Assembly (NCBI GenBank): GCA_027728145.1
Contig: JAQBZV010000047.1
Location: 1-7,517 of the forward strand
Origin: Actinomycetota bacterium
Lineage (GTDB): Bacteria; Actinomycetota; Actinomycetes; Actinomycetales; Microbacteriaceae
Direction: 5' to 3'
Length of the DNA: 7,517 nucleotides
Positions 1-6,772 of the stretch are shown piece by piece (position 1 is the first letter of the stretch; every line of letters starts with the position of its first letter). The position numbers were made by a program, and so were the translations under genes. The notes below the pieces were generated by a model. It saw nothing but the letters and a program-made list of their open reading frames with translations. It searched no databases and was not told the origin of the DNA.

Positions 1-844
1 GCAGGTCCGTTTCGCACAACACGGTGTTCTGGGGGAGCGGGGCATCCTGCACGGAGGCTGGCAGGTCGAGATCCTGAATGAGCAAGTCTTCGTCAAAGCG
101 AAAGCCCCACGCGAGCCTTTGACCCTGGGGATCCACAATCATGCTGTCCCCGTCGAAGACGAGGTCATCTTGGCCGCCGACCAAGTTCACATAGGCGATG
201 TGAGTGTTCATGGCTTTGGCTCGGGTTACCACCAAAGGCTCCCGCACCTCGTCTTTATCCCGCTCAAAGGGGGAGGCGTTGGGCACCAAGAGAGCACCCA
301 ATGGGTATCCGGTGAGGCTCTCCACGGGACCATCCGCGCGCCACAGGTCCTCACAAATGACCAGTCCTAAGTCGACATCACCGGCGCGAACAATGAGTCC
401 TGTGGTGCCGGGAAGGAAGGTTCTCGCCTCGTCAAACACTGCGTAATTGGGCAGGTGGTGCTTGGCGTAGGTGGCCACAATGTCCCCGTGCGCGAGGACG
501 CTGGCGCAGTTCTGTGCTCGAGCAGGGTGGTGCAAAACGGTGGCCGAGTCCTCCGCAGTAATGGGGCCATCGGGGTGGCCGACAACCACCGCCATATCGC
601 CCATGCCCCGGGACTCGAGAGTGGCAGCCATCTCGCGCACAGCGTGTCGCGATATTTCGAGGAAATTGTTGCGCAACGCGAGGTCTTCGATCGGGTAACC
701 CGTGATGGATAGTTCTCCGCTGAGGAACACTTGTGCGCCCTGATCGTAGGCCTGCTGGGCGAGCTCCAGTAGCCGCTCGACGTTCTGCGCCCGGTCGCCC
801 ACGATGGGGTTAGTTTGGGCTAGGGCCAAGCGAAGACGGGGCAT
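1..844 (-). CDS. nadE: Glutamine-dependent NAD+ synthetase, N-terminal part (truncated by left edge)
   Basis: Reading the minus strand from the ATG at 844-842 gives 281 codons open to the left edge. The visible part is a complete-looking nitrilase-type glutaminase domain. The catalytic triad can be placed: Glu44 in GELSITGYPIEDL, Lys128 in YAKHHLPNY and Cys164 in LVICEDLW. The TGYP-x-EDL and HHLPNYxVFDE blocks are characteristic of glutamine-hydrolysing NAD synthetases rather than other nitrilases. In this family the domain releases ammonia from glutamine and channels it to a C-terminal synthetase domain, which amidates deamido-NAD+ to NAD+ using ATP. That second domain (ATP-binding SGGxDS motif) must lie beyond the edge and was not seen. 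The start has no Shine-Dalgarno sequence and sits 7 nt after a -10-like TAGGCT, so a leaderless mRNA is likely. The gene is divergent from glnA2; both concern glutamine, one using it and the other perhaps making it. Confidence 0.93.
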   Translation of the reverse strand, partial: MPRLRLALAQTNPIVGDRAQNVERLLELAQQAYDQGAQVFLSGELSITGYPIEDLALRNNFLEISRHAVREMAATLESRGMGDMAVVVGHPDGPITAEDSATVLHHPARAQNCASVLAHGDIVATYAKHHLPNYAVFDEARTFLPGTTGLIVRAGDVDLGLVICEDLWRADGPVESLTGYPLGALLVPNASPFERDKDEVREPLVVTRAKAMNTHIAYVNLVGGQDDLVFDGDSMIVDPQGQRLAWGFRFDEDLLIQDLDLPASVQDAPLPQNTVLCETDL

Positions 845-880
845 ACCAAGTAGCCTAATGGCAGGGTTTTAGCCCCTCCA
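845..880 (-). promoter_or_regulatory. Candidate leaderless promoter of nadE
   Basis: On the minus strand TAGGCT (857-852) fits the actinobacterial -10 pattern TAnnnT. It is followed by a 7-nt spacer (851-845) and then the nadE ATG, so transcription would begin at or next to the A of the start codon. No ribosome binding site lies in the gap, which agrees with a leaderless message. The -35 region is poor: TGGAGG at 880-875 matches TTGACA at three positions. Inferred from sequence only. Confidence 0.45.
851..863 (+). promoter_or_regulatory. Candidate promoter of glnA2-glnE
   Basis: TAGCCT at 851-856 on the plus strand fits the -10 pattern TAnnnT and would start transcription near 863. This leaves a leader of about 39 nt that contains the glnA2 ribosome binding site. 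No -35 resembling TTGACA is present at the right distance. The same bases, read on the other strand, form the candidate nadE -10. No GlnR-like half-sites were found in this gap. Confidence 0.35.
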
Positions 881-890
881 CATGGGTTCA

Positions 891-895
891 AAGGA
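891..895 (+). promoter_or_regulatory. Ribosome binding site deciding the glnA2 start
   Basis: AAGGA at 891-895 lies 6 nt before the ATG at 902 but only 3 nt before the in-frame GTG at 899. The spacing favours ATG 902 as the glnA2 start. Known GlnA2 proteins also begin with MD(K/R)Q, as this one does from 902. Confidence 0.65.
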
Positions 896-901
896 AATGT
901 G

Positions 902-2239
902 ATGGATAAACAACGCGATTTTGTTCTGCGCACAATTGAGGAGCGCGGAGTGAAGTTCATCCGCCTCTGGTTCACCGATGTCGTGGGAACCCTCAAGATG
1001 GTGGCCGTCGCCCCAGCCGAGATTGAGGGCGCCTTCGCCGAAGGCTTGGGTATTGACGGGTCCTCCATTGAGGGCTTTACCCGCGCGTTTGAAGCCGATG
1101 TTTTGGCGCACCCAGACCCCACCACGTTCCAGATTTTGCCTTGGCGCGGAGAAATCGACCCCACCGCCCGGATGTTCTGCGACATCACGACCCCCGATGG
1201 TCAACCCGCGGTTACTGACCCCCGTTTTGTCCTCAAGCGACAGCTGGAAAAAGCCGCCGACCTGGGTTTCACCTTCTATACCCACCCCGAAATTGAGTTT
1301 TATCTTCTGAAGTCCAGCAGTTATGGAGAGAACGGTCCAGAGCCGGTTGATTCTGCGGGTTACTTCGACAACGTCCCGGGCGGAAGCGCCCACGATTTCC
1401 GTCGCCGCGCTATCCGCATGCTTGAAGATCTGGGGATTTCGGTCGAGTTCAGCCACCACGAGGCTGGCCCCGGGCAAAACGAGATCGATCTGCGATACGC
1501 CGATGCCCTCACCACGGCGGACAACATCATGACGTTCCGGACAGTAATCAAGGAGGTGGCCATCGAGCAGGGCGTGTATGCCACGTTTATGCCGAAGCCC
1601 ATGGCACAGCACCCCGGTTCCGGTATGCACACCCACATGTCTCTCTTCGAGGGTGACACCAATGCGTTCTTTGATGCTGGCGGAAAGTATCAGCTCTCCG
1701 CCGTCGGGCGCTCCTTTGTTGCGGGGGTTCTGAAGCACGCGCCAGAGTTCACCGCCATCACCAACCAGTTTGTGAACTCTTATAAGCGCCTCTGGGGTGG
1801 CCACGAGGCTCCGAGCTACGTGACCTGGGGACACAACAACCGCAGCGCTCTCGTTCGGGTCCCCCTCTACAAGCCCGGGAAGGGCCAAAGCGCCAGGATC
1901 GAATACCGCGCCATGGACTCCGCTGCCAACCCCTACCTGGCTTTCGCCGTGCTGCTCGCAGCGGGTTTGAAGGGAATCTCCGAGAACTACGAGCTCCCCG
2001 CTGAAGCAGAAGACACCGTGTGGGAGCTGAGCGAGGGCGAGCGCAGGGCGCTGGGCTACGAGCCCCTTCCGGCGAGCTTAGACCGAGCCCTGTCCTTGAT
2101 GGAAGACAGTGAGCTTGTCGCTGACACCCTGGGCGAGCAGGTGTTCAACTATGTGTTGCTGAATAAAAAGCGGGACTGGAACAGCTACCGCGCCCAGGTC
2201 ACCCCCTACGAGCTCTCCAGCAACCTCGAGATTCTCTAG
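902..2239 (+). CDS. glnA2: GlnA2, type I glutamine synthetase-like enzyme without adenylylation tyrosine
   Basis: This is a 445-residue protein of the glutamine synthetase I fold. It strongly resembles actinobacterial GlnA2: MDKQRDFVLR start, FTDxxG at 24-29, DGSSIEGF at 52-59, SHHEAGPGQNEID in the active site, GSGMHTHMSL around 240-249 for ATP binding, and NSYKRL and NNRSALVRVP near the glutamate flap and phosphate sites. Where GlnA1 carries the modified tyrosine (LYELPPEE), this protein has VWELSEGE with Trp374, so it should not be a GlnE substrate. Known GlnA2 members have been described as minor glutamine synthetases and, in Streptomyces, as gamma-glutamylpolyamine synthetases; the sequence alone does not settle which applies here. 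It probably forms a dodecamer in the cytosol. It is the first gene of an operon with glnE, 12 nt downstream. An upstream in-frame GTG at 899 would add one residue. Confidence 0.93.
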   Translation: MDKQRDFVLRTIEERGVKFIRLWFTDVVGTLKMVAVAPAEIEGAFAEGLGIDGSSIEGFTRAFEADVLAHPDPTTFQILPWRGEIDPTARMFCDITTPDGQPAVTDPRFVLKRQLEKAADLGFTFYTHPEIEFYLLKSSSYGENGPEPVDSAGYFDNVPGGSAHDFRRRAIRMLEDLGISVEFSHHEAGPGQNEIDLRYADALTTADNIMTFRTVIKEVAIEQGVYATFMPKPMAQHPGSGMHTHMSLFEGDTNAFFDAGGKYQLSAVGRSFVAGVLKHAPEFTAITNQFVNSYKRLWGGHEAPSYVTWGHNNRSALVRVPLYKPGKGQSARIEYRAMDSAANPYLAFAVLLAAGLKGISENYELPAEAEDTVWELSEGERRALGYEPLPASLDRALSLMEDSELVADTLGEQVFNYVLLNKKRDWNSYRAQVTPYELSSNLEIL

Positions 2240-2251
2240 TCGCACCCCCGA

Positions 2252-5155
2252 ATGTCGCGGACTGCTTCCCCTCTGTCCTCGCTGGCGAAGGCTGGCTTTG
2301 CGCGATTGGACGAGGCGCGAGAGCGTGTGGACGCTTTGGGGTTTCACCCCGAAGATTTCTCGCCAGCAGCAGACCCTGATCTTGCGCTGAAGACCGTCGC
2401 AGACATGGCGGAGAAATCTTCCAGCGCTCTCACGAAGCTCTGGTCGAAGGCACAACACCGCGAGTCCCTGGTGCTCCTCGCGGGGGCGAGTTCCGGGTTG
2501 GGAGACTTTCTCAAACGCCACCCAGACCAGTGGGGTCTGCTCGACAAGCCCCTACGGTCGCTGCCCGGCGACACCGAGTACTTGGCCATTTTTCGAGAGG
2601 CAATTGCGGGGCTCTTGGATGAGCAGGCAGCCATGGCCCTGCGAGTGGCATATCGACGGGAACTGTGTCGTCTGGCGCTCTGGGACTCTCGCCACGCCTC
2701 ACCCGTCTCGATAGTGGACCAGGTGGCGAAAGCGCTCGCCGATATGGCCTCCGCCGCTCTCGATGGGGCTCTCGATATTGCGAGAGCCCACCATAAGGCA
2801 AGCGCAGAGGATGTCCCGCTGGCAATCATTGGTATGGGTAAAGCGGGAGCGTCGGAACTGAACTATCTCAGCGATGTTGACGTGATCTATGTCACGGACG
2901 TCCCCGAGGGTCAGGATGCCACGGAGGTGGTCCGAAAAGCAGAGGCTCTCGCCCGAGATACCGCCCGGCACCTTATGGAGTTTGGTGTGGAGCCGGGACT
3001 GTGGGAAGTGGATCCCAACCTGCGACCAGAGGGTAAAGATGGTGCGCTGGTGCGCACCCTCGAATCTCACCTCGCCTACTACGAACGGTGGGCACATGAT
3101 TGGGAATTCCAAGCACTCATCAAGGCTCGCCCACTTGCGGGTGATCGTGAACTCGGGGCGCGGTATCGCTCGGCGTTGGAACCCCTGATTTGGCAGGCTT
3201 CGAGCCGACCAGGCTTTGTCGAGCAGGTCCAGCGCATGCGGGAGCGCGTCACCAACAACATCCCCGCTGACCAGGCGGAGTACCAAATAAAACTGGGCCC
3301 GGGGGGCTTGCGCGACATTGAGTTCACCATCCAGCTTTTGCAGTTGGTCCATGGTGCTCACGATGAGTCTGTCCGCACGCGGGACACCCTGGGGGCCCTC
3401 GCTGCTTTGAGTGACGCGGGCTATGTGGGGCGGGCCGAAGCGGCGGAATTTGATCACGCCTATCGAACGCTTCGAGTGCTCGAGCACCGCATTCAATTGG
3501 GAGCGCTCAAGCGCAGTCACGTCATGCCTCGCGAGGAAGAAGCCCTGCGGGTCCTGGCCCGACACACCAAGCTTGCGGACACCGCTGAGGGTCTGGTGGA
3601 GCACTGGCGCGGAATTCAGCGCTCCGTTCGAAGCCTCCACGAGCGCTTGTTCTATCGCCCTTTGCTCTCGGCGGTGGCCGGTTTGGAGGATCAGGGCGTG
3701 GAGCTCACCAGTGAGCAAGCAGCTCTTCGTTTGCAGGCCTCGGGTTTCCACAACCCCGAGGGAGCGCTTCGCCACATCCAAGCTCTCACCCAGGGTGTCT
3801 CGCGCAGTGCCGCAATCCAGCGAACGCTCGTGCCGGTTCTCCTGAAGTGGCTGTCGGAGGGAACAGATCCCGATGGTGGATTGCTGGCGTTTCGGCAGCT
3901 GAGTGATGATCTGGGGGAGTCCTACTGGTTCCTTCGCATGCTGCGTGATTCCTCAGGGGCCGCCCAACGCCTCATGAGTGTTCTGGCGACCAGCGCATTT
4001 GTCGCCAAGCTTTTTGGTCGCGTGCCCGAGGGGGCGGCGTGGCTTGACAACGATGACGACCTGGTTCCCCGGGAGCTATCGTCGCTCCGTGACGAGGTGG
4101 CGGCAACGCTGGAGCGGCACGCGGAAAGCGAGGATTCCGCGAGGAAAGCTCTGCGCGGTCTTCGCCGTCGAGAGCTTCTGCGTATTGCTCTGTCAAGCAT
4201 GGTGGGCGTGAGCGACATCACCCAGGTGGGGCACGCTCTGACGACTCTCTCCCGGGCACACCTTGAGGGAATCGTCGGCCTCGTTCGGCAACCAAGCGAT
4301 GGTATCGAGTTTTCGATTATCGCCATGGGACGCCTAGGTGGTGCAGAACTGAGTTTTGGTTCCGATTTGGACGTCATCTATGTTTTCCGCGACAACGGCG
4401 CAGGCGACCAAGCCCACGCCGTTGCGGAGCGCATCGTGAAGGAAATCTCCCGGGTCTGCGAGGACCTTCTCTTTCCCGTTGATCTCGACGCGGGACTGCG
4501 CCCCGAAGGCAAAAATGGGCCCATGGTGCGAAGCCTGGATGCCTACGCGGCCTACTACGAGCGCTGGGCACTCGGCTGGGAAGCTCAAGCACTGTTGCGG
4601 GCGGCACCCTATGTGGGGGATGAGAGCCTTAGTGGTGACTTCGTTCAGATGGCGGCACCGTATCGATACCCGAAGGTGTTCCGCGAAGAGCAGGCCCGTG
4701 AAATTCGTCGCATCAAGGCCCGGGTGGAAGCGGAGCGACTTCCTCAGGGTGCTGATGCGTCCAGGCACCTGAAACTGGGCCGAGGGTCACTCAGCGATGT
4801 GGAGTGGGCTGTGCAACTCCTTCAGTTGCAGCACGGCCACGATCACCCGGATATTCGCACCGCCTCGACCCTGGAAGCACTGGAGCTCATCGAGAGAAAC
4901 TCTCTGCTGGGGTCTGAGGATGTTGAGCTCTTGCGAGAGGCTTGGCTGCTCGCCTCCAGGATTAGAACAGCGCTCGCGCTGTTTGGCGAAGCCTCCACCG
5001 ATGTTCTCCCGAGTGACCGGGTGGGGCTGGAGGGGGCTGCGCGCCTGATGGGGTATCCACCTGGCAGCGCGAGCATTCTGGAGGAAACCTACTTGAGGGT
5101 GACCCGACGCTCCCGGGTAGTGTTCGAGCGAGTCTTTTACGGTCACGACGCTTAA
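2252..5155 (+). CDS. glnE: Bifunctional glutamine synthetase adenylyltransferase / adenylyl-removing enzyme GlnE
   Basis: This is a 967-residue cytosolic enzyme. It transfers AMP from ATP to a tyrosine of GlnA, lowering activity when glutamine is plentiful, and removes it by phosphorolysis when nitrogen is short. Two homologous nucleotidyltransferase halves are visible. The first (adenylyl-removing) has GMGKAGASEL at 194-203 with SDVD Asp208/Asp210, RPEGKDG at 258-264 and LGPGGLRDIEF at 348-358. The second (adenylylating) has GRLGGAEL around 693-700 with SDLD Asp705/Asp707, RPEGKNG at 750-756 and LGRGSLSDVEW at 842-852. Metal-binding aspartates are present in both halves, so both activities look intact. 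Length fits actinobacterial GlnE. The start is the first ATG after an in-frame stop at 2237-2239, but no Shine-Dalgarno sequence precedes it; translation is probably coupled to glnA2. The likely target, GlnA1, is encoded convergently just downstream. Confidence 0.96.
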   Translation: MSRTASPLSSLAKAGFARLDEARERVDALGFHPEDFSPAADPDLALKTVADMAEKSSSALTKLWSKAQHRESLVLLAGASSGLGDFLKRHPDQWGLLDKPLRSLPGDTEYLAIFREAIAGLLDEQAAMALRVAYRRELCRLALWDSRHASPVSIVDQVAKALADMASAALDGALDIARAHHKASAEDVPLAIIGMGKAGASELNYLSDVDVIYVTDVPEGQDATEVVRKAEALARDTARHLMEFGVEPGLWEVDPNLRPEGKDGALVRTLESHLAYYERWAHDWEFQALIKARPLAGDRELGARYRSALEPLIWQASSRPGFVEQVQRMRERVTNNIPADQAEYQIKLGPGGLRDIEFTIQLLQLVHGAHDESVRTRDTLGALAALSDAGYVGRAEAAEFDHAYRTLRVLEHRIQLGALKRSHVMPREEEALRVLARHTKLADTAEGLVEHWRGIQRSVRSLHERLFYRPLLSAVAGLEDQGVELTSEQAALRLQASGFHNPEGALRHIQALTQGVSRSAAIQRTLVPVLLKWLSEGTDPDGGLLAFRQLSDDLGESYWFLRMLRDSSGAAQRLMSVLATSAFVAKLFGRVPEGAAWLDNDDDLVPRELSSLRDEVAATLERHAESEDSARKALRGLRRRELLRIALSSMVGVSDITQVGHALTTLSRAHLEGIVGLVRQPSDGIEFSIIAMGRLGGAELSFGSDLDVIYVFRDNGAGDQAHAVAERIVKEISRVCEDLLFPVDLDAGLRPEGKNGPMVRSLDAYAAYYERWALGWEAQALLRAAPYVGDESLSGDFVQMAAPYRYPKVFREEQAREIRRIKARVEAERLPQGADASRHLKLGRGSLSDVEWAVQLLQLQHGHDHPDIRTASTLEALELIERNSLLGSEDVELLREAWLLASRIRTALALFGEASTDVLPSDRVGLEGAARLMGYPPGSASILEETYLRVTRRSRVVFERVFYGHDA

Positions 5156-5159
5156 CGGC

Positions 5160-5193
5160 CTGGTGGGCCCCATCCCACGATAGGGCCCACCAG
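5160..5193. terminator. Bidirectional hairpin terminator between glnE and glnA1
   Basis: CTGGTGGGCCC (5160-5170) and GGGCCCACCAG (5183-5193) are perfect inverted repeats forming an 11-bp GC-rich stem with a 12-nt loop. It begins 5 nt after the glnE stop and ends 15 nt before the glnA1 stop on the other strand, so it is placed to end both transcripts. Neither side has a clear run of T, which is common for terminators in high-GC actinobacteria. Confidence 0.8.
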
Positions 5194-5208
5194 AGTCTGT
5201 GCCTTCAG

Positions 5209-6633
5209 TTAGACGCCGTAATACAGCTCGAACTCGAAGGGGTGAGGGCGCTGCGCCATCGGGAGAATTTCGTTCTCGCGCTTGAAGGCGACCCAGGTTT
5301 CGATGAGGTCCTCCGTGAAGACACCACCGGCGAGCAGGAACTCGTGGTCGTTCTCCAGAGCAACGAGGGCTTCCTCCAGGGAGCCTGGAACCTGAGGGAT
5401 AGCTTTCGCTTCCTCGGGGGGCAGCTCATAGAGGTCCTTGTCCACGGGCTCGTGAGGCTCGATCTTGTTGATGACTCCATCCAGACCGGCCATCATCTGC
5501 GCCGCAAAAGCGAGATAAGGGTTGCTGGCTGCGTCAGGAGCGCGGAACTCGATGCGCTTCGCCTTCGGGTTGGTACCCGTGATCGGGATTCGGATTGCCG
5601 CGGAGCGGTTACCGGCCGAGTAGACGAGGTTGACCGGCGCTTCGAAACCCTTCACCAGACGGTGGTAGCTGTTGAGGCTGGGGTTTGTGAAGGCGAGCAG
5701 AGCTGGGGCGTGCTTCAGGATTCCCCCGATGTACCAGCGAGCAATGTCGGAGAGTCCGCCATAGCCCTTCTCGTCATAGAACAGGGGCTTGCCGTCGCTC
5801 CAGAGCGACTGGTGGGTGTGCATACCTGACCCGTTGTCACCAAAAAGGGGCTTGGGCATAAACGTTGCGGTCTTGCCCCACTGCAGCGCGGTGTTCTTGA
5901 CGATGTATTTGAACTTGAGGATGTCATCGGCGGCGTTCACCATCGTGTTGAAGCGGTAGTTGATTTCCGCCTGGCCACCCGTTCCCACCTCGTGGTGTGA
6001 ACGCTCGACAATGAGGCCTGCATCTTCGAGCTTCAGGCAGATGTCATCACGCAGGTCAGCGAAGTGGTCAACCGGGGTGACGGGGAAGTACCCACCCTTG
6101 TAGGGAGTCTTGTTGGCGAGGTTTCCGCCCTCTTCCATACGACCGGTGTTCCACGCGCCCTCAATGGAGTCGACCTCGTAGAAGCTGCGGTTCTGGCGAA
6201 CGTCGTAGCGGACGTCGTCAAAGATGTAGAACTCGGCTTCGGGGGCAAAGAATGCGGTATCCGCGATACCCGTGGAAGCCAAGAACTTCTCTGCCTTGTG
6301 CGCGACCTGACGCGGGTCACGGCTGTAGATCTCGCCATTGCGAGGGTTGTAGATGTCAAACACCATGATGAGGGTCAGTTCATCGCGGAAAGCGTCGACA
6401 TAGGCCGTGGTCACGTCGGGAATCAGCTGGAGATCTGACTCGTGAATCTGCTGGAACCCGCGGATGGAGGAACCATCAAACAACTGGCCGACCGTGAAGA
6501 ACTCTTCGTCGACTGAGTGGGCGGGGATGTTGAAGTGCTGCTGCACTCCCGGTAGGTCGGTGAAACGGATATCAAGAAACTTGACGTCCTTTTCTTTGAT
6601 GAACTTCAGTACTTCCGAAGAGTTCTTGAACAT
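5209..6633 (-). CDS. glnA: GlnA1, main type I-beta glutamine synthetase
   Basis: This is a 474-residue glutamine synthetase (glutamate + NH3 + ATP to glutamine), the usual length of the adenylylated class I-beta enzymes that form cytosolic dodecamers. Visible features are [11 protein letters not shown] at the N-terminus, [12 protein letters not shown] at 23-34, the signature FDGSSIRGF at 52-60, [13 protein letters not shown] in the metal-binding region, [13 protein letters not shown] with Met271, [10 protein letters not shown], and the C-terminal adenylylation loop DLYELPPEE with Tyr402. The start chosen is the ATG at 6633, because a good AGGAG lies 8 nt upstream and the protein then begins as other GlnA1 proteins do. 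An in-frame ATG at 6681 would add 16 residues (proline-rich, not GlnA-like) and would read through the ribosome binding site, so it is rejected. Activity is probably controlled by GlnE and transcription by a GlnR-type regulator. Confidence 0.97.
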   Translation of the reverse strand: MFKNSSEVLKFIKEKDVKFLDIRFTDLPGVQQHFNIPAHSVDEEFFTVGQLFDGSSIRGFQQIHESDLQLIPDVTTAYVDAFRDELTLIMVFDIYNPRNGEIYSRDPRQVAHKAEKFLASTGIADTAFFAPEAEFYIFDDVRYDVRQNRSFYEVDSIEGAWNTGRMEEGGNLANKTPYKGGYFPVTPVDHFADLRDDICLKLEDAGLIVERSHHEVGTGGQAEINYRFNTMVNAADDILKFKYIVKNTALQWGKTATFMPKPLFGDNGSGMHTHQSLWSDGKPLFYDEKGYGGLSDIARWYIGGILKHAPALLAFTNPSLNSYHRLVKGFEAPVNLVYSAGNRSAAIRIPITGTNPKAKRIEFRAPDAASNPYLAFAAQMMAGLDGVINKIEPHEPVDKDLYELPPEEAKAIPQVPGSLEEALVALENDHEFLLAGGVFTEDLIETWVAFKRENEILPMAQRPHPFEFELYYGV

Positions 6634-6641
6634 TCTCTTCA

Positions 6642-6646
6642 CTCCT
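6642..6646 (-). promoter_or_regulatory. Ribosome binding site of glnA1
   Basis: AGGAG on the minus strand (6646-6642) lies 8 nt before the ATG at 6633. It fixes the start of glnA1 against a longer in-frame alternative at 6681. Confidence 0.8.
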
Positions 6647-6690
6647 GTTTTTTCGTGGGATGGGGGCGGCTGGGGTTCCAACCTTGTTTG

Positions 6691-6719
6691 AGCGTAGCCA
6701 CCGGCAATTTCCCGGTCAT
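6691..6719 (-). promoter_or_regulatory. Candidate sigma-70-type promoter of glnA1
   Basis: On the minus strand, ATGACC (6719-6714, four of six positions matching TTGACA) and TACGCT (6696-6691, pattern TAnnnT) are separated by exactly 17 nt. Transcription would start near 6684, giving a leader of about 50 nt. The -35 falls within the degenerate half of the GlnR-like array, and the perfect half lies just upstream, a usual place for an activator. Inferred from sequence. Confidence 0.5.
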
Positions 6720-6744
6720 ATCCGGATTGTTTCCTGCGTGTTAC
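6707..6744 (-). promoter_or_regulatory. GlnR-type nitrogen-control operator (two adjacent boxes)
   Basis: Reading the minus strand from 6744 to 6707 gives four half-sites on an exact 11-bp period: GTAAC, N6, GAAAC, N6, GATAT, N6, GAAAT. The GlnR consensus in actinobacteria is the repeated pair GTnAC-N6-GAAAC. The first box (6744-6729) is a perfect match. The second (6722-6707) is degenerate in its first half-site and one base off in its second. It sits upstream of and across the -35 of the candidate glnA1 promoter. GlnR is an OmpR-type regulator that activates or represses nitrogen genes; its own gene is not in this window. By position the box could also affect the RDD promoter on the plus strand. 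Confidence 0.72.
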
Positions 6745-6759
6745 ATCAGCCTGGCAACC

Positions 6760-6772
6760 TACACTGGGGCTG
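6760..6772 (+). promoter_or_regulatory. Candidate leaderless promoter of the RDD gene
   Basis: TACACT at 6760-6765 matches the -10 pattern TAnnnT and is followed by a 6-nt spacer and then GTG at 6772. That places the transcription start on the start codon. No Shine-Dalgarno sequence precedes the GTG, consistent with a leaderless mRNA. The -35 is weak (GTGTTA at 6738-6743, three of six matches) and overlaps the GlnR-like box. Confidence 0.5.

Noticed and set aside
119..712. Several plus-strand open frames of 75-85 codons at the left end
   Set aside because: They overlap the minus-strand nadE frame, whose catalytic triad is intact, and have no family resemblance.
869..1888. Long minus-strand open frame (339 codons) antisense to glnA2
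   Set aside because: It lies wholly across a clear glutamine synthetase gene, has no recognisable family pattern, and is explained by the codon bias of the high-GC gene on the other strand.
2699..3781. Minus-strand open frame of 360 codons antisense to glnE
   Set aside because: Its translation shows no family motif, and the plus-strand GlnE motifs in the same region are unambiguous. It is a shadow frame.
6634..6681. N-terminal extension of GlnA1 from ATG 6681
   Set aside because: The added 16 residues cover the AGGAG ribosome site and do not match GlnA1 starts. The predicted transcription start near 6684 leaves no room for a ribosome site before it.
6756..6761. Second, distal -10-like TAGGTT for glnA1 on the minus strand
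   Set aside because: It fits TAnnnT but has no convincing -35 and lies upstream of the operator; a proximal promoter with 17-nt spacing explains glnA1 better. Only start mapping could revive it.
6655..6771. N-terminal extension of the RDD protein from ATG 6655
   Set aside because: The 39 extra residues run through the glnA1 promoter and GlnR-like array, lack family resemblance, and are not preceded by a ribosome site. The GTG at 6772 directly after a -10 box fits better.
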